The position numbers and the translations under genes were made by a program. Source: Rhynchopus euleeides (lineage: Eukaryota; Euglenozoa; Diplonemea; Diplonemida; Diplonemidae). Taken from it: a stretch of 64,000 bases of DNA. Shown here in pieces: positions 58,801 through 64,000 of the stretch. The number at the start of each line of letters is the position of its first letter. Positions within the stretch are counted from its first letter, which is position 1. The stretch covers positions 1,426,001-1,490,000 of the forward strand of contig OY723313.1 of NCBI GenBank assembly GCA_963210315.1, given 5' to 3'. A model generated the notes under the pieces. It had not been told where the DNA came from and ran no database searches. It worked only from the letters and a program-made list of their open reading frames with translations.

Positions 58801-61252
58801 GGACGGGGCTGTTGTGTCCGGGGACAACCACATGAGCGTGAGCCTGACGGGGACGCGCACCGCGAACGGGTCGACGGTGTCCTTCACCCTGACGGGGGTG
58901 GCGAAGGGGGGCCTGGTCACCTTCCAGATCCGGTCGAACCAGACGACGCGCTCGCCCGAGTGCGAGGCGCTCGGGAAGATGGGGGAGCTTGCCGTGGGTG
59001 CGGCGTGCAAGCACGACGGGTGGACCTTCAAGGCTGTGGTGGAGGCCCCGGTGTCGGTGACGGGGGCCCCGGCAGCGCTGACCGCGTTCGGCCCCTCCTT
59101 CACGGGGATGGGCCCGCTGTACTTCGTGCGGCGGGCGGCACGCCTTGTCGCCCTCGCCAAGATCGGGGTGGAGTGCGACGACGACGCGATGGAGGCGAAG
59201 GATGCGAGCAAGAACGCGACGGCGGAGGCGCCGGACGCGGACGACATGAACCCGCCGATGAAGAAGTGGACGCCGCCGCGCCCGATGTGCCGCAAGCCGC
59301 CCCCCGGGACACCCAAGGCGCTGGCGGAGATGATCGAGGAGGCGAACGAGGGGTGGGTGCCGCTCGGTGTGGGCGGTGCGCCGTTCGGGGCGCGGCCCGG
59401 TGTTGACACGCACGCGGGGCGGCCTATGATGGCAGGTGCGGCGCACCCCGCGTCGTGGGGGTACGGGTACAACATCACCATCAAAGTGAAGGCGGTCGGG
59501 ATGGACGGGGTGCAGGTGGAGCACCCGGAGGACAAGGGGAGCGGGGCGGAGGTGCAGGTGCGCCCCATGGCCGTCCCGTGCAAGAACATCGACTACGGCA
59601 GCAACGGGATGTGGATCAAGGAGACGTGCGTCGACATCGCAGGGGCGCAGTGCAAGTGGGCGACAAACGGGAACAAGCGCAGCATCTCCGGGCTGCCGGC
59701 GTGCTCGCCCGGGGCATCGTCCGGGTGGGCGCTGGACGCGTTCGTGTTCAAGCTGCGCAAGGGGGAGGCGAAGTTCGAGGACGTGTCGTACGGGCGGATC
59801 GGGGCGGCGCGCCCGGGGCTGGCACGCTTCATGCTGACGACGAACGCGCTCGACTACGCGTGGTCCCAGGGGGCCGTGACGACGAACACGGCGAACACGC
59901 TCCGGAAGCGCGACGACGCCTTCCTGTACGAGGTGAACATGCAGGAGACGGTGGCGGTGCGGCCGGGCGGCAGCTACTGGTCGTGCATGGATACGGTGTG
60001 CAAGTCGACCATGTTCAGGCCGATGCCGGAGACGCTGTTTGCGGTGAGGGCGAGCGTGGTGGACGTGCTGGGGGACGCGGTTCGGGCCGACTCGTCGTCG
60101 ATGCTGAGCGTGCGCGGGGAGTGCCTGGACGCCACACACGCGGCGTACTTCGCCTACAAGCGGGCGGACGGGAGCCTGAGCTACATCGTGCCCCCGACCT
60201 ACAGCTTCACCCGCGGGTGGACGGAGCTGGACCGCCTGTGGGTGACGGGGTCGTGCACGCAGATGCAGCTGACGGTGGTGTGCGCGAGTGGGAAGAAGGA
60301 CGTGCTCGGGGCGTGCCAGGGGAAGACGGTGACGCTGCAGTTCCCTGTGGAGTTCCCGACGGACGGGTCTGTCAACACGAGCGCCCCGCCGCCGCCGGCA
60401 CCGCCGATCACAGTGAGTGGGCTGTCGATGGGGACGGCGTTCGAGAGCATCGCGGCGGTGAAGGACTTCATCGGGAAGATCTCGAAGGCGTCGGCGGAGG
60501 CGAACATGCTGAAGCTGCTGAAGAAGAAGAACCCCGTCATCACGAACGCCTTCCTGAAGTGGCTGTGCGCGAAGGCGGGCGGCGGCGCCATCACCCTGCA
60601 GGACAAGGCGAACTCGTCGATCTGCACGGACATGACTGTGACGCCGGCCCCGCCGACAGCGGCACCGCCCACCCCGTCACCAAACGGCGGGAACGGGACG
60701 AACGGGACAAACGACAGGCAGGCCGCCGTCGGGTTCCGCTCCTTCTTCGCGCTGGCGGGGCTGGAAGCTGTGGCGGAGTTCGAGATTGTGACGGCGGTGT
60801 CAGTGAACGTGGCCGAGGTGTCGACCGCCGTCGCGACAGCCATCGTGGAGGACCTGGCCAGCCCGACTAGTGTGCTGAAGTCGCTGCCGCCGGGCGCGAC
60901 GAGCTCCCCCTTCGCGGCTGCCACGGCGTCTGTCGCCTCCCTGGCTGTGGGCAACCCGGACACCCCCATCCCGAGCACCCCGGCCCCGGCCACACCGGTG
61001 CCGACACAGGCCCCCTCCACACCCACACCCCCGGGACCGACAGCGGTGCCACCCGCCACCCCGCCGCCGACACCCGCGCCCGCGACCCCGGTCCCGCCGC
61101 CTCCGACACCCGCACCTGCCACCCCGATCCCGCCGGTGACATTCCCCCCTGTGCCTGGCGTGGTCCTGCCCCCGATGGCAGGCGGGCTGTCTGTGCCGAG
61201 CGTGTGGCTCAGCATCCTGGCGGCTGTGGCGGTCGCAGTGCTCGCCCTGTGA
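46838..61252 (+). CDS. Giant GPI-type surface protein, ~4,804 residues
   Basis: One uninterrupted exon of 14.4 kb. I chose Met at 46838 because it follows an AG by four bases and opens a signal peptide (MRGAAVVCSGVLAALLADQA, cleavage after AHA); Met at 46811 and 46640 are alternatives. Order: Thr/Ser repeat of (S/D)TLT words, residues about 23-161; a first part to about residue 1770 with nine [WYF]-x-[VIL]-C-[YFV] repeats at nt 47660, 48232, 48894, 49503, 50174, 50540, 50993, 51625 and 52108, most followed by Trp; a second part with a C-x2-C-x-[VLF] type repeat (nt 54166, 56285, 56833, 57238; looser at 52955 and 53706); a Lys/Asp/Pro-rich insert near 59176-59350; a Pro-Thr stalk (60636-61180); and a C-terminal hydrophobic run ending at the stop, as in GPI-anchor signals. 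Many N-glycosylation sequons are present. Role inferred: a large cell-surface or adhesion molecule. Confidence 0.88.
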   Translation: MRGAAVVCSGVLAALLADQAHAANTATVTHTLSLTLPTGTASASMTHSISLSQSATASTVSLTLTQSLTPTPTKSDTLTTTDTLTATASTVSLTLSKTITPSPTFSLSPTGTLTMSTLTLTPTFTLTKTPTFTLTKTFSKTLTKSDTLTGTDTLTKTFTESLMAHNNFTMHLRPRNMWEGQEFRVRVRTLLEVPDAGKNRINRNLNISRPGQFDIRMYTFDTSKDARCSEYASGGTLLAQKTEYGLSESDTLAGEYLVAAAFTTFVAPPTGTTFVVCFKVTVDSRLYKAGDVNAMWQPLVLPDGKYKHTPRTTKMWYYLPDATVGQYAIIQLLSTQKQLNFTYSPSACATDLFSCATGDSLKIVPKGNPCTYEYQTFDLPYLGSNVVGDDGEWAGSAVQGLTEGATAGGVGVFGTQYANPLVETWSSPGSYMSANQDSTNLTVDPAKTIMSHAYVYVRLPQTVGNYDICFSSKEERASWAQQNSSGVEAVPMWRKLYRCTTASACASNAANLYFSTVAEPVGWSMGDLSPGTWGEIVFDDSGATQLSNLAAVSTVAVSTPQASGSDPAGLTTTASYWAPTGGDYFRIVSSSSFTEATSNGRAHPWPSAAQTGSLPSVGCWSRALDVSSSSNSPAYHGGFVDAEDRYPIGSRDLLGDVQLATSKHDSTAGQAVVVSTLYVPPLYTRWYVCYRRTCNQAGASCAKNSGMRVLPFHKGGRGSLPTRWTHLNDSYLPGVATAAAHELVPAQYDAGRNLGASTKDGYPPSVTWYMNDTRTGTWGPIVVEKTNASAGMSLDSRPWDLQKRTYLAGETLVQVQGSAVRLVRYDKPCDYPTYKPTYLYGAESLDGGMVECNNQGAEWHQGICAGSKSDVAVTTNVAFYLSVPAIQNYIVCFRLGRFNWAKISPSGAPGTAWNDPTKPMPDSVLERGAWVSPSTYYTPTTSALSTLSVVSTEDRAGQEALFIVSDTTSSLIVAPRRYCATGCPDSGDVLRLVSVAGQCDINPWTWAKEKHMADPHLSLICQVAGAGTTAKSGLYYNSASVTPCMTAAPVMTMCQGSTCNSTEPHLTALAAKTPDPFDDIVPHDHTYTGGTGTVAGLLVLPDYNANEASMNFYKLCYKQAGTSNWAVFNDTFEVKAAPPLQLQTPPLKTEKLVGGELKRFRVKVTTGTVASSVLFYAKLTLHDAREQNNHCTNQAGSSEGEIYSAATTSFNIVSDGNSNLVDFYLTVPHTPGNYSLCVQMRRLAEDAMSWWRPGSNRADYDYTVLDNGVRWYVTPGFQPTNQGLTVVKFVRCAPTAGGGCSTSASQDVFDTSPGKDAAKIVDATHGCHVGTTNLSQWGTSNHVWTEPGATASAVGVTNLGPADGPSDVAELRTVLPAVASDARTQYKVCVRTVFYQQGISGPTGQARWVEVKEAIGMSGQHLVVAATGRPGFRTEQGLVASWTLNSALRPAKSLYSSTAKADATALAGASTSYVSNPTSATGTSVNTGAGFRFNSYSSVATELRTGNIFKLVAARTPVGRVPKDPSVEATWGDLSGWDSAGAVDCLSPAADSASNVGSCSDADTTAGTAYCPYIPTISSGTTQIPAYFHIPLTPGSYVVCYKVVHSSLTTPKPWLRLASSSQADYFLHSHPSFLEMDVASTKTNLTVFDVRTTSSWDGSTVQVPVSSWCGGSTAAGANCSALNGASGFTTDLVTIANDTQVCPTPTQVGTGSSTGPPHWFQLIRTTNASAMVSVTWGTTTASAFALPTASYQPTSGQYKVCVYKAGEALPQFMPNASAARVSKQGVVYQLYNRGSSMNGGGSGFWRDSAGVGTPSQLTVSSTLVYNTSLQFMQYSSSLEALYGASAVDASLVTDAVTGKVSRTPLLRSGSTVVYDVQVATADGSAVPFGSYPVEVKRCPQASSFASGLECAEAGWEGASTSPGSFTVWNIGGACSQQNATVYGWESNGLRQFTQAGQVRFSLQYRSACPGNTMFGCGVRFVATTQSGTALVSPAQWVNVAEHAPNALMVDGQEAAATAPGVAMSSSGCVSTGVTSCYIKVCQHGLPCKLTFQARYQGPSEFAANGTMSLLYSAIDYGVNYTALSAPPQVTVAFGSTVGTPPLVSAAAWGLGGTQTFTFTPSLTGDLTTGTVYLNATYGMNSQTDWTRFVVRVDRPVLSSVDLDSVMPLDVAQGLAVDRVPAPAFVAVAGTQPLTAVAGSYLEALVPYRLAYTPRAGDGVALPRVGGSVRGWTVTGAVSGSTMNKVLAHYQTAETFVTHPELMAGAALNRNLGDTSVYTLDFRMYVSDNVCSRFVSAGGCTIEFSFAHATRTTIKAKLVTPVRVPASTVEVTTTGQATVREGITVTVKPGSYVTSPENAVTFVYDEFHYGDVFALVHGPAPTNGASNRDMLQLSGAMMPAGAGGASGCAYEKTVSGKTVCEVAKYTTQALSGTSWGAQWVMRPHIPCNRCEFSFHTTWGAGPESYELQADGTQRGVATLTWTEDVVALQCSSAASVGYRMGAMQSEMFALSVTAGVDGVSGSSAYYPRWWVWTDTNSSDLSHTAGSSTPLGATYKLMQSGMLSNTTVLRARMGPGAVASFPKLYFFGNGTVPATGVLEEFTVKFTSVGWRYSSGPSALVGSRPTGTTTYTCGAPVSLAQVEVPTPQPGTAAPAGVGETTAIKLLSVEGVTSLCAAGTPVNLCTDYTATVSEFSATGIKVTVEFENTTAAGVKKVDTTVRNVTVLTGGGPGATPSLGSAPGWTYSSANQKWTSADVVLDSAYNPSTLPTIGTNTYTFGSLKLLAERQRPVSTVEAVVSNGVGSVSLKYGQTATGTVDKSPVRKAVFQVCASAWDGSAEATTTTLCRTLSLWITPTSQTRRTVLELATAGGDLTYGAPGCGGGTAATFKVAPYFTVSSVASTTLRFWAYDTRIQYTLSTTQGLQYLVASGSTTAQLSLVMNNSVPLGAAVNHTTLASGLATTFTFYGRDQVTTNSTVKVAAKMLGGTTGAISTITTASQYRWVRTEALSQWEVATTISQDDECPTKRRLQTSTNNYRTYGTDLPGKDWAYAGAGGAVAGVPFPIQTMVKTVGGTRAYSFTKDILVKVSKRSWAGCNDGGTLAVHKLAPSLASDTTKMLEGTLARSWVQAETTGTAVTTNGGVGVAWNVLSAECESCTLQLDLCYSGKTAATCMDGLGAGSSDPSDSTPIFADRTKLTLPFKVQRQAPDLTEVYEQTVPSTSVIRVGDMFTAKVENVQRFAGKWAMNEVSGASAWQRTMWVRSVWSPSSADVTVAAQMRYGNGGFMLDGASRAGAGNVPSGCSAAATAAEFLAAKEKPSLSGASSGTLRFFFVRPCSKCTVQMDYRLKAPAVDARLPDRTGSITLRAYSMYTPGSPLVYTVKTCATTWLLGGVPHVAVRRRKPFALTALRVDGNNIPAWEGTGSASFAKLAGAGNGGGVRTYVTSPVASAGSRTVSAVDGSATVRAFFVRACYKCGVSFAGKSQQLTVLTDATQIIVIPAFHYERDMLKTLAVKDAKATWSFEVYAADELGDRSYAVGGPTEFALHHMYQTRAAGGRTSALLNVQGSVPSAPTAVLSDPAYTLGSLTYGQPVLTLSQGSRVHNGVPVPLVEAKSGKPGTLTLQLSGNQPAVRYSLSFSVSGATGATTSFFGEKKAPMVHYSTSAVRMALDSPTATGASCASSGMAVGDGACTFRAYAIGRAPGAAAGDSSWFVSALAPGAANASVTCASSCGTAEVSPNAMFVAGVASFRLRLLSLAAGQTASCACTVTVSPSASLKMQNATDQSFTVSYSPTTLSVWRWAASPTLQVAGATGSSQYTAYSVYNRSVALRVRAYDSTEKYTGLGGLTWTGGAVVTLAATEMTPEGCFQCFGAATTTTGGVSATTCPVNVPSGSTGGDDAWVVGVFPNAGSCVVKSGAFSGFPTSAGTTTTPNANLKVTVEGGAAVRVMGAPNEGGLKIGRPAFSRLWGRTWEGKPAAVTGIGSSVTFGVVGTDGAVVSGDNHMSVSLTGTRTANGSTVSFTLTGVAKGGLVTFQIRSNQTTRSPECEALGKMGELAVGAACKHDGWTFKAVVEAPVSVTGAPAALTAFGPSFTGMGPLYFVRRAARLVALAKIGVECDDDAMEAKDASKNATAEAPDADDMNPPMKKWTPPRPMCRKPPPGTPKALAEMIEEANEGWVPLGVGGAPFGARPGVDTHAGRPMMAGAAHPASWGYGYNITIKVKAVGMDGVQVEHPEDKGSGAEVQVRPMAVPCKNIDYGSNGMWIKETCVDIAGAQCKWATNGNKRSISGLPACSPGASSGWALDAFVFKLRKGEAKFEDVSYGRIGAARPGLARFMLTTNALDYAWSQGAVTTNTANTLRKRDDAFLYEVNMQETVAVRPGGSYWSCMDTVCKSTMFRPMPETLFAVRASVVDVLGDAVRADSSSMLSVRGECLDATHAAYFAYKRADGSLSYIVPPTYSFTRGWTELDRLWVTGSCTQMQLTVVCASGKKDVLGACQGKTVTLQFPVEFPTDGSVNTSAPPPPAPPITVSGLSMGTAFESIAAVKDFIGKISKASAEANMLKLLKKKNPVITNAFLKWLCAKAGGGAITLQDKANSSICTDMTVTPAPPTAAPPTPSPNGGNGTNGTNDRQAAVGFRSFFALAGLEAVAEFEIVTAVSVNVAEVSTAVATAIVEDLASPTSVLKSLPPGATSSPFAAATASVASLAVGNPDTPIPSTPAPATPVPTQAPSTPTPPGPTAVPPATPPPTPAPATPVPPPPTPAPATPIPPVTFPPVPGVVLPPMAGGLSVPSVWLSILAAVAVAVLAL

Positions 61253-61654
61253 GACGGAGGTGGAGGGCGACACACCACACCACACAACAGTACTACAGTA
61301 TGCTGCAAACGCAGCAGTAATCACACCATATACACAGTCCCCCCCCCTCTCTCCCTCCCCTTGTTTTGCAGGGAGAAGTCGCAACAGACGGAGTTCATCG
61401 ATGGAGGAACGGTAACTCGCCCCCTCCATCCTGGAGGGGGCCAATTGTCGTTTCTTGCAGTGGGCTTCTCTGTTGCGGTAGGATCCCAACACTGCCATCC
61501 CCACCCCACCCCACCCCATCCCATCACTCCCCTTTTGCTGTATTACACACGTAAAGGCCAAATATCCCAAGGGGGTTCGGAGAGGGTAGGGTCGTTCGGT
61601 GGTTGCACGGTGGACTCCCGCCCGGTCAGACACCCACTTTGCAGATTGGGGAAT
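61253..61654. other. 3' flank of the giant gene
   Basis: Short spacer with a C run at 61339-61347. A small stem occurs at 61405-61443 (GGAGGAACGG...CCCCCTCCATCCTGGAGGGGG). CAGACACCCACTTTG at 61627-61641 resembles CAGACACCCGCTTTG near the right end of element E, so that element may begin slightly earlier than annotated. Confidence 0.5.
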
Positions 61655-63504
61655 TAGCGGGTGTCCTGGCACCCGCTAGTGGGTGTCTCGGCACCCACTA
61701 GTGGGTGTCTAAGCGGGTGTCAGACACCCACTAGTGGGTGCCAGACACCCGCTAGTGGGTGTCTGACACCCACTAGCGGGTGTCTGGCACCCACTAGTGG
61801 GTGTCTGACACCCGCTAGTGGGTGTCTGACACCCGCTACGCTACTTTACTATATTCTCGAGGTGAAAATCTGGCTGGATCAGGGGCATATCCCGGGATCC
61901 TGGCCGGGGTATCCCGGTATTAGAGAGAAGAGGGGGAGGGATGATGAGGAGGCCCCAGACCCCAGCCCCTGCCACTTGTCATTTGCGTGTTGCCTTTGCG
62001 TGTGCGCCTGTGCCTCCCTGTTCTGTATTTTTTTACCCTCACGGGTATCACGATACAGGGCAGTCCCCCCCCTCCTCCCCCCAAAAATCGTTCGCATCAT
62101 CTTGGCGCCCATTCCTTCCACTTTCTGTGGATGTGTTTGGTATTTCCGAACGGAATTTTCCAGCGCCAAGACTGATACCTCGCCGTTTTCGAGTCAGTCA
62201 CTTCCACCGCCGCTGCGATTTGCGTACCGGTAGTTGTGCAGAAATGCTAACATTTAATTTGCTCTGTGGAACCTGGACTGCACCTTCTGGGATGTGAGTC
62301 TGTAGATAGTTGGACAGTTGCGGTACCCATCTGTTAGAAAGCTGAAAGGAACCTTGTCGGGCGATCAAGGACGACTGAGGGTTCAGTTTGAGTTTAATGT
62401 GGTCCAAGGGTACAACAGACATCACTGCTTTGCAGATCCCTCTTGCTTGTCCCTCTGGTAACTTCCAACGGCTCAAACTCCTCGACTTCCTTGGGTGGGC
62501 ATTTGCCATACCTGACGTAAAACAGTGATGCTTCGTGCTAGTGGTGAACCTGACGTTAGTAAAGGAAGGGTGCTGCGGCTGTCCACGAGGGGCTCTGATG
62601 CCTCCTCACGGTGCCTGGTTGGTCGGTTCAGGATGAAACAGAGCAAATTTAGTGTTAGGGGGATGCCTCTGGTCAAGGCCTTTTCACAAAAATTGACCCA
62701 CGGCGCCGAGTTGGGCCGTTGGTTCCTGGTTGTAGCTCGGTCTACGCCAGGTTCCACACCCAGTCATCGCAAAACGTACGCATACACAGAGGCAAACACA
62801 ACAGCCTCTGTGGTACGGGAGCATGGCGGGAGGAAATTTTGCCTTTTGGTCAAATAGGCACCCTTTTGGAAACAATTGACCCGCAGGGTGGCTGAGTCTT
62901 ATCAGACAGGCCGACCTATATGTTGATCAGTGGAACCACACAACCTGTTCAACCTGCCCCCGGGGTGGAAGTCCACCCCTGCCGTAGCGTAAGATAAGCC
63001 TACGTCGACCCTCGTCGTCCCCTTCGTCGTCCTCTTCGTCGTCCTAGGACTGTGGAGTTCAGCAATCAAGGATGCGGAACTGCTGTGAGCTGCACACTCT
63101 CTTGACACACCTGCACGTATCTGCGTTACACTCGTGGTAACCCCGAACCCTGTATTTATACAGGAGACTTCCATCTGGGACAGTTTCTGTTCCAGATGAG
63201 CTTTGGCAGTGGTAGCCATCTTTGCTATGGAGCCATCGTCATTGCTATCGTCGTCACTCGGACCCATGAGCAGTGGATACAATTGGTGTGGAAGGAGAGG
63301 GTGCAGTTCTGGATCAGCAGGTCTGAATCTGAAATTGACTGAACCCCACAGGTCTGAGATGACTCCAGTCGAAATCAGCAGGTCCCAGGTTGACCTGACA
63401 TGATTTCCACCCAGAATTACAGGGAATCCCCAGTAATTTGGTGGTGAAAAGAGGGTGCCAGACACCCGCTTTGGTGGTAAAAAGAGGGTGCTAGACACCC
63501 ACTA
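61655..63504. mobile_element. TIR-like element E, ~1.85 kb, with CTAG-containing palindrome array
   Basis: From 61655 to 61840 a word CACCC[AG]CTAG[TC]GGGTG, perfectly self-complementary in its common form CACCCACTAGTGGGTG, alternates with GTCTGACACCC or GTCTGGCACCC. The right end (63450-63504) has AGGGTGCCAGACACCCGC and AGGGTGCTAGACACCCACTA. With TA at 61655-61656 and 63503-63504 the ends are TAGCGGGTGTC and GACACCCACTA. The array contains many CTAGs, so the exact ends are ambiguous. The interior holds minus-strand open frames. Confidence 0.6.
62902..63498 (-). CDS. Possible element E open frame
   Basis: 198 codons on the minus strand with an acidic DDDSNDDGS stretch and a helical AKAHLEQKLSQME segment. 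Further minus-strand frames (62473-62757 and 62198-62509) continue in the same direction and contain protein-like sequence (LPEGQARGICKAV, IPEGAVQVPQSKLNV), broken by shifts or unrecognised introns; CAGGTATGG near 62518 could be a donor. No transposase signature is seen. This may be a decayed element gene. Confidence 0.3.
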   Translation of the reverse strand: MSSTLFLPPKRVSGTLFSPPNYWGFPVILGGNHVRSTWDLLISTGVISDLWGSVNFRFRPADPELHPLLPHQLYPLLMGPSDDDSNDDGSIAKMATTAKAHLEQKLSQMEVSCINTGFGVTTSVTQIRAGVSRECAAHSSSASLIAELHSPRTTKRTTKGTTRVDVGLSYATAGVDFHPGGRLNRLCGSTDQHIGRPV

Positions 63505-64000
63505 GTCATACTTGTACCCCCATATGGGGAAGGCCAAAAATATGGGGAAAATATGGGGGGAATATGGGGGGTTTTTCAAGTCCTGTTCCCCCATATTTCC
63601 CCCATATGGGGGATATATGGGGGAAAACCCAGGGGTTCCTCAGGTGGAAGCAGTCAGCAAACAGTTCTCTTCGTTCTGCTTTTCACAGGGTGTGAAGTCA
63701 GCCACTGACAGGGGACGTCTAGCACCTTGCAGTGCCATCTCACCTCGTCGCTTTCTGCAGAGAGGAAACGCCCGGCTGAAGTGCTCGAGTCAGACCACAA
63801 AAGGTGCTATGAGAGTGCCGACCGCCACTTTCTTCAAGTCTGAGTAGCGGTCATCAGAGCATGCTGACCAGTAGTCCTGTCTTTGCTGGCAGAACAGTTG
63901 CGTCCTGCAGCCAGTCCTTGTACTGGCCTTCACAGGTCTCATTCCAGATCATCATTGCAGATGCAGCTTGAACATGTCAAGCTGCCTGGTGACGAGCGTC
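63504..64000. mobile_element. Possible element F, start only
   Basis: Directly after element E, at the shared CTAG, comes an array of CCCCATATGGGG and AATATGGGG words (63518-63622), again self-complementary. The rest to the window edge is ordinary sequence. The right end is outside the window, so its status as an element is inferred from the layout of the others. Confidence 0.35.

Noticed and set aside
61657..61840. Regular repeats resembling a CRISPR array
   Set aside because: Units are contiguous palindromes with no unique spacers of constant length, and the window is eukaryotic.

Overview
The window reads as nuclear DNA of a GC-rich protist. Twelve introns can be placed. All begin GTRT (ten GTAT, two GTGT) and end CAG, and eleven fall between codons. 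Every gene I can support lies on the + strand. In most genes a CAG, AAG or GAG sits within 0-12 nt of the start codon, often after a pyrimidine tract. Co-directional genes with an acceptor-like AG just before the ATG suggest spliced-leader trans-splicing. My best guess is a euglenozoan, possibly a diplonemid. Dinoflagellate or perkinsid relatives are alternatives, and no leader RNA gene is present to settle it.

Genes in order: the 3' end of a secreted protein with three six-cysteine repeats (2-823); a 1608-residue four-exon scaffold with NPF/FG motifs, coiled coil, a SAM-like segment and four near-identical PDZ domains (2670-7987); a seven-helix membrane protein (9816-10847); two polyubiquitin genes (15604-16065 and 18844-19575) with a small secreted cysteine-rich gene between them (16686-17279); a GPR107-type seven-helix protein (20622-22625); an FCP1/SCP-type HAD phosphatase in seven exons (27801-29265); a nicotinamidase-like protein with a long C-terminal extension (33060-34715); a small four-helix membrane protein (45720-46136); and a single-exon giant surface protein of about 4,800 residues with signal peptide, Thr/Ser repeats, Cys repeats and a GPI-type tail (46838-61252).

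The long spaces between genes (22.6-26.5, 30.8-31.6, 35.2-40.5 and 61.6-64 kb) hold a set of terminal-inverted-repeat (TIR) elements. Most are bounded by TA, often as CTAG. Several carry, just inside their ends, arrays of a self-complementary word that differs from element to element. One 1151-bp element occurs twice, and each copy abuts a different element at a shared CTAG. A 692-bp near-palindrome built from short ATACATGTAT-type words lies at 39776-40467. I recognise no transposase, reverse transcriptase or integrase, so these look non-autonomous. They are the most interesting part of the window.

The genes do not form a shared pathway. Three encode secreted or surface products (Cys-repeat protein, small Cys-rich protein, giant GPI-type protein), three encode membrane proteins, and the rest are housekeeping or regulatory (ubiquitin, phosphatase, nicotinamidase, scaffold).
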